From: an uncultured Bacteroidales bacterium
GTDB taxonomy: Bacteria; Bacteroidota; Bacteroidia; Bacteroidales; P3
NCBI GenBank assembly: GCA_937906975.1
Contig: CALCUN010000125.1
Location: 1 to 7,783, forward strand
Direction of reading: 5' to 3'
Length of the DNA: 7,783 nt
A program made the position numbers and the translations under genes. The notes beneath the pieces are model-generated. The model worked only from the letters and a program-made list of their open reading frames with translations, made no database searches and was not told the origin of the DNA. This document shows positions 1 through 6,164 of the stretch, in pieces (the first letter of the stretch is position 1; each line of letters opens with the position of its first letter).

Positions 1-263
1 CCTTTTGGTCAAAAGAAAGAATAATGGAGGTTTATCTTAATGTAATAGAATATGGCGATGGAATCTACGGAATAGAAGCCGCCTCACAACACTACTTCAA
101 TCGCCCAGCAGCCAAACTCTCCAAAAGACAATCCGCCCTCATAGCAGCAGCCCTACCAAGTCCACTAAAACGCGACCCAGCCCACCCAACAAAATATCTA
201 AATCGCAGAGCAAACAAAATCATGCGATTAATGAACAACATAGGACCTGTAAAATTTGAATAA
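1..263 (+). CDS. mtgA: Monofunctional peptidoglycan glycosyltransferase (GT51), C-terminal part
   Basis: This is the 3' end of a gene cut by the left edge; the reading frame is open from base 3 and the visible part is 86 residues. The family polymerises lipid II into glycan strands at the outer face of the inner membrane. Seen directly: [18 protein letters not shown] matches the conserved GT51 motif with EVYLN, followed by [11 protein letters not shown] and [16 protein letters not shown], the last conserved blocks of the fold. A short basic tail ([11 protein letters not shown]) ends the protein, with no transpeptidase domain after it, so the monofunctional MtgA class fits better than a class A penicillin-binding protein. 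The catalytic glutamate motifs lie outside the window. The ATG at 24 is internal, not the start. xerD begins 15 bp downstream on the same strand, so the two are probably co-transcribed. Confidence 0.9.
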   Translation, partial: FWSKERIMEVYLNVIEYGDGIYGIEAASQHYFNRPAAKLSKRQSALIAAALPSPLKRDPAHPTKYLNRRANKIMRLMNNIGPVKFE

Positions 264-278
264 AGCAAAGCAAACCTA

Positions 279-1202
279 ATGTGGGAAGAGTACATAAACG
301 ATTTTAAAAGCTACATACTTTTCGAATGCTCCTTATCACAAAACACATTTGAAGCATACCTAAGAGATTGCAAAAAATTCTTCGCATTCATGCACGAAAA
401 ATATCCCGCAATCACGCCCCACACAACAGAACTCCAACACATAGAGGAATTTCTCTGGCAACTAAAACTAAAAAACAGTAGCAACCGAAGAACAATCAGC
501 GGAATAAAATCATTCTTTCGCTTTTTGATAATGACCGACCAAATCACAAAAAACCCATGTGAACTAATAGAAACCTCACGCTTAGAAAAAAAACTTCCCG
601 TTGTGCTTTCTCACGAAGAAATCCAAAGCATACTTTCCATAATAGACAAAAGCACCTATCATGGATTTAGAGACAGTGTGATAATTGAAGTTTTATACGC
701 TTGCGGACTAAGAATAAGCGAACTTCTAAACCTAAAAAAAGGAGACATTTACTACAAATACGAATACATAAAAGTAATAGGAAAAGGCAACAAAGAACGC
801 CTTGTACCCATTGGCGAAAAAGCATTAAAATTACTAAAACTCTACATAAACAACCACAGAAGCAAACTCCCAAAAATAGAAGCAAAATACACAGACATTG
901 TATTTCTCAACAGAAGAGGCAGACAACTCACACGCCAATACGTCTTTCAAACACTAAAAGCCCTTGCTCATCAGGCAGGCATTAAGAAAAACATTCACCC
1001 CCACATACTGCGACACAGCTTTGCTTCCGCATTAATAAAAGGAGGAGCCAACCTAATAGCAGTAAAAGAAATGATGGGACATTCAAGCGTGGTTTCCACC
1101 GAAATCTACACACACTTAGACACACTACACCTAAGAGAGACACTTATGCTCTACCACCCACATTACAAAGAACTAAACAAAGACAAATCAAAAGAATCGT
1201 AA
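279..1202 (+). CDS. xerD: Tyrosine site-specific recombinase XerD
   Basis: A complete 307-residue protein, the usual XerC/XerD length. Such recombinases resolve chromosome dimers by acting at dif with a partner. The N-terminal SAM-like core-binding domain covers about residues 1-90 (FKSYILFECSLSQNTFEAYL). The catalytic domain follows with the full active site: R145 in ACGLRISEL, K169 in IGKGNKERLVPIG, H242 and R245 in HPHILRHSFAS, H268 in MMGHSS and the nucleophile Y277 in STEIYTH. The start MWEEYINDFKSYL-like sequence agrees with what I recall of Bacteroidota XerD proteins. XerD rather than XerC is a judgement from this resemblance and the STEIYTHL block; a XerC or phage-type integrase is less likely because nothing else phage-like is present. 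It probably shares a transcript with mtgA. Its last 15 bp overlap the end of the convergent gene. Confidence 0.88.
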   Translation: MWEEYINDFKSYILFECSLSQNTFEAYLRDCKKFFAFMHEKYPAITPHTTELQHIEEFLWQLKLKNSSNRRTISGIKSFFRFLIMTDQITKNPCELIETSRLEKKLPVVLSHEEIQSILSIIDKSTYHGFRDSVIIEVLYACGLRISELLNLKKGDIYYKYEYIKVIGKGNKERLVPIGEKALKLLKLYINNHRSKLPKIEAKYTDIVFLNRRGRQLTRQYVFQTLKALAHQAGIKKNIHPHILRHSFASALIKGGANLIAVKEMMGHSSVVSTEIYTHLDTLHLRETLMLYHPHYKELNKDKSKES

Positions 1203-2576
1203 CAAACTACCCTCACTTGGATTTCGCATAGGATTTTCCAAGATTTTTCCCTCTTTTGAAATCAAAATAAACATAGGAAAGGCTTTCACCTTATAATATT
1301 CCAACAAATCATAATTGCCATCAAAATGTAGCATTTGCCATTTGTATTTGCTACCCACCTTTGTGTTTTTCACAAAATTGTAAAGCGCATCTAAATTCTT
1401 ATCACAACTAATCGTTACAATATTACAATTCTGAGCTATACTATCATAAAGAGCGTAAACAACCTCCATTTCCCTTTTTGATTCCACATCGTTCAACCTC
1501 ACAAAATTCAACACCAAAGGCTTATCACAATATTGAGATAATTTAACAACCTCGTCAGAAACATTCTTCAACACAAAATCACCAAATTCCTTTCCCGAAA
1601 AAGAAATTGACAACAACGCCTCAATAGTATTTAAAGCAATCGTTCTATGTTCTGCAAACTTAGTCTGCTTAGCCAAAATCTCCAAAATCTTTATCACATC
1701 AGCCTTTTCAAAAGCCCCATCAAGATAAACATCCTTCATACCCTTAATAAAAACCAACTCTCTAAACTTTTCATTTCTCAGAACCGAGTCCTTACCCAAG
1801 GCATCAATAAAATCCTCATAATTATGAGTAGAAAGCCAAAACTCTATCTCGCTTTGAGAAACAAATCTGTTACCCTTAGAAAAATAATGATCAAAAACAT
1901 TATTAAAACAATCCATATAACCAACATTATAATAAAGGATTGGCTTATCAATAAAAAGAGTATTTCTAAGCTTATTATAATTTTTTGTACTTAGGCTTCT
2001 CTCCAAGGTAGCAAACTCATAATCCACATAACTATAAAAATAAGAAGACCTATCCTCACCCTGCAAAAACTTATCCTTCAAAGCATTCAATCCTGCAATC
2101 GTAAGACTATCCTTCATAGGATAAAGCTTTCTCTTATTATTCAATATATAATTATTAAGCTCATAATCAAAATCAATAATCTTTAAAGTCAAATCCCCCT
2201 CAGGACTAAGAATCTCTATAGGAAGTTCCACATTGTACATCAAAACATTAAAAGAATCAGCAAGATTAAAATTAAAATCCTTCAAACGCATTTCATACAC
2301 ATTTCCAGGTTGTGCCAAAAACGAATAAGAATAAGCATCTATACCAATAACCAACTCACTCACCCCATCAAGTGTAAGAGCAAAATTCACAACACTATCA
2401 CCAGAGGCAACAAACTCCGAAGCCTTTTCAGTTCTCAAAAGAGAAATTCTATCCTCCACAAGAGATAATCTCACTTTTTTGTTTTCCAATCCCTTACCCG
2501 TTAAATTTATTCTAACATTCTGAGAATAAACAAAAACACTTGACAGTAAAAATATAATTAAGAATAACCTTTTCAT
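1188..2576 (-). CDS. Exported thioredoxin-fold protein lacking CXXC
   Basis: A 462-residue protein if it starts at the ATG at 2576. I prefer this start because MKRLFLIIFLLSSVFVYS is a classic signal peptide with likely cleavage before QN; the ATG at 2612 would add 12 residues in front of it and lies on the putative promoter. There is no lipobox cysteine, so it is probably periplasmic or surface-exposed rather than a lipoprotein. Residues about 20-110 look beta-rich, like the N-terminal domains of Bacteroidota TlpA/ResA-like proteins; the middle 120-340 is mostly helical and unrecognised. Residues about 350-462 resemble a thioredoxin fold: KPLVLNFVRLND, then VTISCDKN, then YKVKAFPMFILISKEGKI with the cis-proline at P434. 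The position of CXXC after the first strand holds RLNDVESK, so oxidoreductase activity is unlikely. A binding or structural role is inference. It converges on and overlaps xerD by 15 bp. Confidence 0.75.
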   Translation of the reverse strand: MKRLFLIIFLLSSVFVYSQNVRINLTGKGLENKKVRLSLVEDRISLLRTEKASEFVASGDSVVNFALTLDGVSELVIGIDAYSYSFLAQPGNVYEMRLKDFNFNLADSFNVLMYNVELPIEILSPEGDLTLKIIDFDYELNNYILNNKRKLYPMKDSLTIAGLNALKDKFLQGEDRSSYFYSYVDYEFATLERSLSTKNYNKLRNTLFIDKPILYYNVGYMDCFNNVFDHYFSKGNRFVSQSEIEFWLSTHNYEDFIDALGKDSVLRNEKFRELVFIKGMKDVYLDGAFEKADVIKILEILAKQTKFAEHRTIALNTIEALLSISFSGKEFGDFVLKNVSDEVVKLSQYCDKPLVLNFVRLNDVESKREMEVVYALYDSIAQNCNIVTISCDKNLDALYNFVKNTKVGSKYKWQMLHFDGNYDLLEYYKVKAFPMFILISKEGKILENPMRNPSEGSLLRFF

Positions 2577-2609
2577 TTCAAAATAAAAGTTTAATAAAAA
2601 AATATTAGG

Positions 2610-2631
2610 CAAAGATAATAATATTTCTTTG
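2610..2631 (-). promoter_or_regulatory. Promoter of the thioredoxin-fold gene
   Basis: Read leftwards, TATCTTTG (2617-2610) matches the Bacteroidota -7 consensus TAnnTTTG and lies about 34 bp before the chosen ATG. Two bases upstream of it is the 12-mer CAAAGAAATATT (2631-2620), which recurs at the same spacing before the nadD promoter. No convincing TTTG -33 box is at the usual distance. The left copy of the 22-bp repeat overlaps this site, so the inserted cassette now supplies everything upstream of 2637. Confidence 0.55.
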
Positions 2632-2636
2632 CTTTA
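2615..2636 (+). repeat. Left 22-bp direct repeat flanking the R-M cassette
   Basis: A 22-bp sequence beginning ATAATAATAT and ending TTTGCTTTA is identical to 4516-4537. Identity stops just outside: the preceding base is G here and A at the other copy, and the following bases are TCAT here and AGAA there. It sits upstream of the thioredoxin-fold gene, overlapping its promoter. Confidence 0.85.
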
Positions 2637-2643
2637 TCATAAA

Positions 2644-3627
2644 TTACAAACAAGAAACTTGCTTATTTTTTATAAGAATCCTAAAATATGGGCATTTACC
2701 ATTTATAGAAAGGTCTTTATTATCATCACCCTTTCTAAATTTTACAATTTCAAATTGATTAGGATTAAATTTATGCAAAAAAGTTATAGGAACACCCATA
2801 AAACCTGGATAATCCATAGGTATATCCTGTGTCTTATTAACGTTTATCCCATTACAATTATCATATTTTTGATAAAAAGACTCATTTCCCTCATAACGTT
2901 TAGTCAAAACCATTTCTGAATTACGCTTATCGTTTTCCATATTAGTCAGCCACAAACAATTATTAGGAGATATAATTCTATTTCCTATATCATCTACCCT
3001 TGTTTCCGTACCATATAATTCATAATGTTCAGGAACAATAAATCCCGATATACCTCTACCGAGATTTATTCCTAACCATGCTTTATTTTCTTTAATCAAA
3101 TAAAATATTTCTTTATATGTAATCGCATTAATATTACCTATAATTAAGAATGTCTTATCATACTGTATTAATTGTGCAACATATTCACGAAAAAGAGAAA
3201 AAGGAGGATTAGTAACAACTACATCAGCTTTTTGCAATAAGGCTATATTCTCTTTATTTCTAAAATCACCATTCCCTTTAAAGAAAATTAAATCTTCCTT
3301 TCTTGGTATTACATTTTCATTTTGCGAACCTGTATAAATATAATAAAAACCCCTCTGATTATTCCCTTCATTAAACAAATTATTTTGACACTCTTGATAA
3401 CAAGAAGCAATCAACATTTTTAAGCCAAGTTCGTGAAAATTATAGGCAAAGTATTTATAAAAATTACTAATCTGTGGATTATCACAATTACAATAAACAA
3501 TCTTATCTTGAAAGTGTTTTTTATAATATTGCAGTTCACTTTCTATATCAGGAAGCAATGTATAAAACTCATCACTTTTAAGTTTCTTTGCTTTTTGTAA
3601 TAAAGTATTTGTTGCACTCCTTGACAT
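2644..3627 (-). CDS. ecoRIM: EcoRI-type adenine-specific DNA methyltransferase
   Basis: A 327-residue homologue of M.EcoRI (326 residues as I recall it), which transfers a methyl group from S-adenosylmethionine to an adenine in GAATTC and so protects the host. Similarity is visible along the full length: the N-terminus reads ATNTLLQKAKKLKSDEFYT, followed by VYCNCDNPQISNF, the catalytic NPPF motif at residues 140-143 (VVVTNPPFSLFREY), LGRGISGFIVPEHYELYGTE, RIISPNNCLWLTN and the C-terminal LSINGKCPYFRILIKNK. The region at about residues 78-120 is the least like my memory of M.EcoRI. It starts 3 bp after the endonuclease stop codon, so the pair is one operon with the endonuclease first; the start ATG fits the homologue's N-terminus. 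No methylase-specific promoter could be established. Its stop lies 7 bp from the left direct repeat, and no terminator fits in between. Confidence 0.95.
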   Translation of the reverse strand: MSRSATNTLLQKAKKLKSDEFYTLLPDIESELQYYKKHFQDKIVYCNCDNPQISNFYKYFAYNFHELGLKMLIASCYQECQNNLFNEGNNQRGFYYIYTGSQNENVIPRKEDLIFFKGNGDFRNKENIALLQKADVVVTNPPFSLFREYVAQLIQYDKTFLIIGNINAITYKEIFYLIKENKAWLGINLGRGISGFIVPEHYELYGTETRVDDIGNRIISPNNCLWLTNMENDKRNSEMVLTKRYEGNESFYQKYDNCNGINVNKTQDIPMDYPGFMGVPITFLHKFNPNQFEIVKFRKGDDNKDLSINGKCPYFRILIKNKQVSCL

Positions 3628-3630
3628 ATA

Positions 3631-4467
3631 CTATTTTTTGCTTGTTAATTGTTCAAACAAATCACTTCCCAAAATACGCAAAGATGTTTTCGCAATATCT
3701 AACATTATAAAAAATATTTCATTTGCTTTCCATTGCTGACCATTCCCTTGTGTATAAATTGAGGTTGCTTGAAGCATTATCATTTTATCCCCGTGTGAGA
3801 CAAACTTATTTTCACATAGATTAGTATTTATCGGCATTCCATAATTTGCAGCAGTTAATCTATCTAATCTATTCAGCATTCCAGAATTATATTCCAAAGT
3901 AACAACCCTACCATCAGGACGCTTTACAGAAATAGTTTCGGTTAAAAAATTAGAACCTCCTAAAAACAACACATAAGGGAAATGAGACTCTGCTATCATT
4001 AGATTAGAAAATTCCGCAATATTCTTATGAGAACGCTCAATAGCATTACCTGCCGCCATCAAATCTTGATTCTTATTTTTTCCAACTTGAATACCTGCTT
4101 TAATATTTTCAATATCCTTACCTTGATGCTTAGCCTCAGAAACCAACACCACTCTCCAATATTCATTATCATCTTTAACTTCAATTATTCCTCCATCTGG
4201 AACTATACTTGCATTTGAAACAAAAAGAGTTTGACCTAATTCTTTATCTAAACTATTTAAAACCTTGTTTATTTCTTCCTTTTTAACACTTTTTCTATAA
4301 CGAAATTCTAACTTAGGAAAGTCTTTTTCTAATTGTTTAAAAACTTGATACGAAATCTTACTTATAGCAACATCATGCAGTTTTGCATTATTACCAAAAA
4401 TACCAATAACACCTTTTGATTCTTTATGCTGAGTAGTCAATCTACCCGACTGTCCCCTTTCTATCAT
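3631..4467 (-). CDS. ecoRIR: EcoRI-type restriction endonuclease (predicted G^AATTC)
   Basis: A 278-residue homologue of EcoRI (277 residues), which as a dimer cleaves unmethylated GAATTC. The alignment runs without gaps from the N-terminus: SGRLTTQHKESKGVIGIFG sits where EcoRI has a closely similar block, so the start is well supported. The PD-(D/E)xK active site is complete and at EcoRI numbering: D91 (VPDGGIIEVKDD), E111 and K113 (VSEAKHQGKD). The DNA-recognition segment MAAGNAIER occupies residues 137-145 and, by memory, is identical to EcoRI, including N141, A142, E144 and R145; R200 is also kept (LNRLDRLTAANYGMP). Same specificity is therefore predicted. The gene has its own promoter just inside the right repeat and lies 3 bp upstream of the methylase gene. 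No control (C) protein gene is present. Differences lie mainly in the N-terminal arm (residues 1-8) and in residues about 36-75. Confidence 0.96.
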   Translation of the reverse strand: MIERGQSGRLTTQHKESKGVIGIFGNNAKLHDVAISKISYQVFKQLEKDFPKLEFRYRKSVKKEEINKVLNSLDKELGQTLFVSNASIVPDGGIIEVKDDNEYWRVVLVSEAKHQGKDIENIKAGIQVGKNKNQDLMAAGNAIERSHKNIAEFSNLMIAESHFPYVLFLGGSNFLTETISVKRPDGRVVTLEYNSGMLNRLDRLTAANYGMPINTNLCENKFVSHGDKMIMLQATSIYTQGNGQQWKANEIFFIMLDIAKTSLRILGSDLFEQLTSKK

Positions 4468-4495
4468 ACCAATTATCTTTACAACTAATTATCTG

Positions 4496-4503
4496 CAAAT
4501 ATA
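4496..4503 (-). promoter_or_regulatory. Promoter of the restriction-modification operon
   Basis: Read leftwards, TATATTTG (4503-4496) is a perfect TAnnTTTG -7 box, 28 bp before the endonuclease ATG, giving a leader of roughly 20 bases. It lies inside the cassette, so the operon carries its own promoter wherever it lands. No TTTG box is found at the usual -33 distance; TTTTTTG lies only 3 bp upstream. Confidence 0.5.
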
Positions 4504-4515
4504 CAACAAAAAACA

Positions 4516-4537
4516 ATAATAATATTTCTTTGCTTTA
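4516..4537 (+). repeat. Right 22-bp direct repeat flanking the R-M cassette
   Basis: Perfect copy of 2615-2636 in the same orientation. It lies upstream of the restriction operon promoter and contains the left arm of the 12-bp inverted repeat upstream of nadD. Confidence 0.85.
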
Positions 4538-4560
4538 AGAAAATAAATCAAAGAAATATT
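4521..4560. repeat. 12-bp perfect inverted repeat between divergent promoters
   Basis: AATATTTCTTTG (4521-4532) is the exact reverse complement of CAAAGAAATATT (4549-4560), with 16 bp between the arms. The left arm is part of the direct repeat and also occurs at 2620-2631. In the reconstructed pre-insertion site each arm would sit 2 bp upstream of a TAnnTTTG box on its own strand, so it is either an operator or an extended promoter element rather than a terminator. Confidence 0.65.
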
Positions 4561-4570
4561 TCTACATTTG
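4549..4570 (+). promoter_or_regulatory. Promoter of nadD
   Basis: TACATTTG (4563-4570) matches the Bacteroidota -7 consensus and lies 24 bp before the nadD ATG, implying a leader of under 20 bases. CAAAGAAATATT is placed 2 bp upstream, exactly as on the opposite strand before the thioredoxin-fold gene. The box overlaps the TTG at 4568, which argues against that TTG as a translation start. Confidence 0.6.
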
Positions 4571-4594
4571 CAAAGAATTTTTCAGCAAAACTCT

Positions 4595-5188
4595 ATGAAG
4601 AAAAAAACATACAACAAAAAGATTGGCTTATACTTTGGGAGTTTTAATCCTATTCATAACGGGCATTTGATTTTAGCAGAGCAAATTTTGGAAAACTCCG
4701 ATTTGGATTTGATTTGGTTTGTTGTCAGTCCTCAAAATCCTTTTAAGGAAAGAAGCAATCTTTTAGATAATCGCGCAAGATACTACTTGGTGCAAAAAGC
4801 CATTGAGAATAACGATGGTTTTAGAGCTTGTGATATTGAGTTTTCTTTACCTCTACCCTCTTACACCATTGACACACTCACCTATCTACAAGAAAAATAC
4901 CCCGACAAAGAGTTTACAATCATTATAGGTGAGGATAATTTGAAAAATTTCCACAAATGGAAAAACTATCAAGCCATTTTAGATTATTATCGCATATTTG
5001 TCTATCCACGTCCTAAGAGTGAAGAATCTAAACTTTTTGAGTTGGAAAATGTTATAAAGATTAATGCTCCTATGATAGAGATTTCTTCCTCTCTTATAAG
5101 AAATAACATACGAAACAACAAATCTATACGTTATCTTATACCAGAAAATGTAAGAGAAGAAATAGAGAAAAATGGATATTATTTGTAA
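4595..5188 (+). CDS. nadD: Nicotinate-nucleotide adenylyltransferase NadD
   Basis: A 197-residue enzyme of NAD biosynthesis that joins nicotinate mononucleotide and ATP to give deamido-NAD in the cytoplasm. The nucleotidyltransferase signature is clear: GLYFGSFNPIHNGHL (HNGH at 21-24), then SPQNPFK, TIDTL at 91-95, IGEDNLKNFHKW at 111-122 and the C-terminal ISSSLIR motif at about 163-169. Length is normal for the family. The ATG at 4595 is chosen because the protein then opens with a short lysine-rich leader before the first strand; an in-frame TTG at 4568 falls inside the putative promoter. It now lies back to back with the restriction operon, but before the cassette arrived it was probably divergent from the thioredoxin-fold gene. 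Codon use is AT-rich, like everything to its left. rpoD follows after 55 bp with no obvious terminator or promoter between. Confidence 0.95.
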   Translation: MKKKTYNKKIGLYFGSFNPIHNGHLILAEQILENSDLDLIWFVVSPQNPFKERSNLLDNRARYYLVQKAIENNDGFRACDIEFSLPLPSYTIDTLTYLQEKYPDKEFTIIIGEDNLKNFHKWKNYQAILDYYRIFVYPRPKSEESKLFELENVIKINAPMIEISSSLIRNNIRNNKSIRYLIPENVREEIEKNGYYL

Positions 5189-5243
5189 CTATTTTTCTTT
5201 AAAAGCGTAATAGGTCATAGAAATTAAAAAAAAACGATATATA

Positions 5244-6104
5244 ATGAGACAACTCAAAATCACAAAGCAATTAACCAACAGAGAAATCACATCTTTGGAT
5301 AAGTATCTTCAAGAAATAGGACGTTTAGAAATGATTTCTCCTGAGGAAGAGGTTAAATTGGCTCAAAGAATCAAAGCTGGCGACCAAATTGCCTTAGAAA
5401 AATTAACAAAAGCCAATTTAAGATTTGTTGTATCTGTTGCAAAACAATATCAAAATCAAGGAATGAGTTTACCTGACCTTATTAATGAAGGAAATCTTGG
5501 CTTAATAAAAGCAGCACAACGTTTCGATGAAACACGAGGCTTTAAGTTTATTTCCTACGCTGTTTGGTGGATTCGCCAAAGTATCCTTCAGGCTATCTCT
5601 GAGCAAAGCCGCATTGTACGCATGCCGCTGAACCAAGTAGGTTTCCAAAGCAAACTCACCAAAGCGATTGTCAATTTCGAACAAGAATTTGAGCGCCGTC
5701 CATCAGTACAAGAGTTAGCGGATATCCTCGAAACCGACGTCAGCAAAGTACAAGAAGCACTTGGCACAAATGGTAAGAAAGTGTCTGTGGATGCACCCTT
5801 CCAAGATGACGATTCAAACTGCTTGATCGACATCATGACGGATGATTCTGCACCAGGAACAGACAATCAAATGGAGAAGGAGTCTCTTTCTTCTGACCTT
5901 GAATCTGCGCTCTCTACGCTCAACGAACGTGAACGTCAAGTCTTGAAAATGCTCTTCGGCATCGGACGTAATGAAATGACGGCAGAAGAAGTGGCCAACA
6001 GCCTTAACTTGACTCGCGAGCGTGTACGTCAAATCAAGGAACGTGCCTTGCGTCGTCTGCGCGAAGCAGAAAACATTAGTATTTTGATGAAATATTTAGG
6101 ATAA
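5244..6104 (+). CDS. rpoD: Primary sigma factor RpoD (Bacteroidota type), codon-use mosaic
   Basis: A 286-residue sigma-70 protein, the short form typical of the Bacteroidota housekeeping factor, which directs RNA polymerase to TAnnTTTG promoters. Region 1.2 is SLDKYLQEIGR at 17-27; region 2 with the -10-melting helix is NLRFVVSVAKQYQNQG to YAVWWIRQSI at about 58-115; region 3 follows to about 175; region 4 carries the helix-turn-helix LTRERVRQIKERALRRLR at 256-273. The ending LMKYLG resembles the usual family C-terminus. Oddity: arginine codons before residue 100 are four AGA, two CGT and one CGA, while all fifteen after residue 110 are CGC or CGT; TTA serves 7 of 13 leucines before and 2 of 19 after. 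The switch is in the most conserved stretch. The protein reads through intact, so it is probably functional if the join is real. The segment after the switch (VGFQSKLTK) also departs from the VGSLNK that I remember in Bacteroides. Confidence 0.93.
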   Translation: MRQLKITKQLTNREITSLDKYLQEIGRLEMISPEEEVKLAQRIKAGDQIALEKLTKANLRFVVSVAKQYQNQGMSLPDLINEGNLGLIKAAQRFDETRGFKFISYAVWWIRQSILQAISEQSRIVRMPLNQVGFQSKLTKAIVNFEQEFERRPSVQELADILETDVSKVQEALGTNGKKVSVDAPFQDDDSNCLIDIMTDDSAPGTDNQMEKESLSSDLESALSTLNERERQVLKMLFGIGRNEMTAEEVANSLNLTRERVRQIKERALRRLREAENISILMKYLG

Positions 6105-6130
6105 TATACCACAAATTCATCACAGATTAG

Positions 6131-6164
6131 TCCCAGGAGTTTCTACTTCTGGGATTTTATTTTT
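6131..6164 (+). terminator. Rho-independent terminator after rpoD
   Basis: TCCCAGGAG (6131-6139) pairs with CTTCTGGGA (6146-6154) to give a 9-bp stem with one G-T pair and a 6-base loop, followed directly by TTTTATTTTT. It starts 27 bp after the rpoD stop codon. Confidence 0.85.

Larger units (their letters stand above)
2615..4537. mobile_element. EcoRI-type restriction-modification cassette bounded by 22-bp direct repeats
   Basis: The segment between the two identical 22-bp repeats (unique part 2637-4515, 1879 bp) contains only an endonuclease promoter, the endonuclease gene and the methylase gene. The methylase stop codon is 7 bp from the left repeat and the endonuclease start is 48 bp from the right one. 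The cassette has no transposase or recombinase, and comparing its ends shows no terminal inverted repeats. The flanking genes (thioredoxin-fold protein and nadD) are intact. Insertion with a long target duplication is known for other restriction-modification systems; applying it here is inference from the repeat geometry. The alternative is a chance or ancestral repeat in an AT-rich intergenic region, which is unlikely at 22 of 22 matches placed exactly at the cassette borders. Confidence 0.7.

Noticed and set aside
2577..2612. ATG at 2612 as the start of the thioredoxin-fold gene
   Set aside because: It would place 12 residues before a textbook signal peptide and lies within the TATCTTTG promoter region; the ATG at 2576 begins exactly at the signal peptide.
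3801..3808. Minus-strand TAAGTTTG inside the endonuclease gene as a methylase promoter
   Set aside because: A TAnnTTTG match of this kind is expected by chance in AT-rich DNA about once per 1.5 kb, it is over 170 bp from the methylase start, and no supporting upstream box was found.
2637..4515. The R-M cassette as an insertion sequence or transposon
   Set aside because: No transposase reading frame is present, and the two ends (TCATAAATTA against TGTTTTTTGT read inward) show no inverted repeat.
4568..4594. TTG at 4568 as the nadD start, adding nine residues
   Set aside because: The TTG is part of the TACATTTG promoter box, so it would lie upstream of or at the transcript start; the ATG at 4595 fits the family length.
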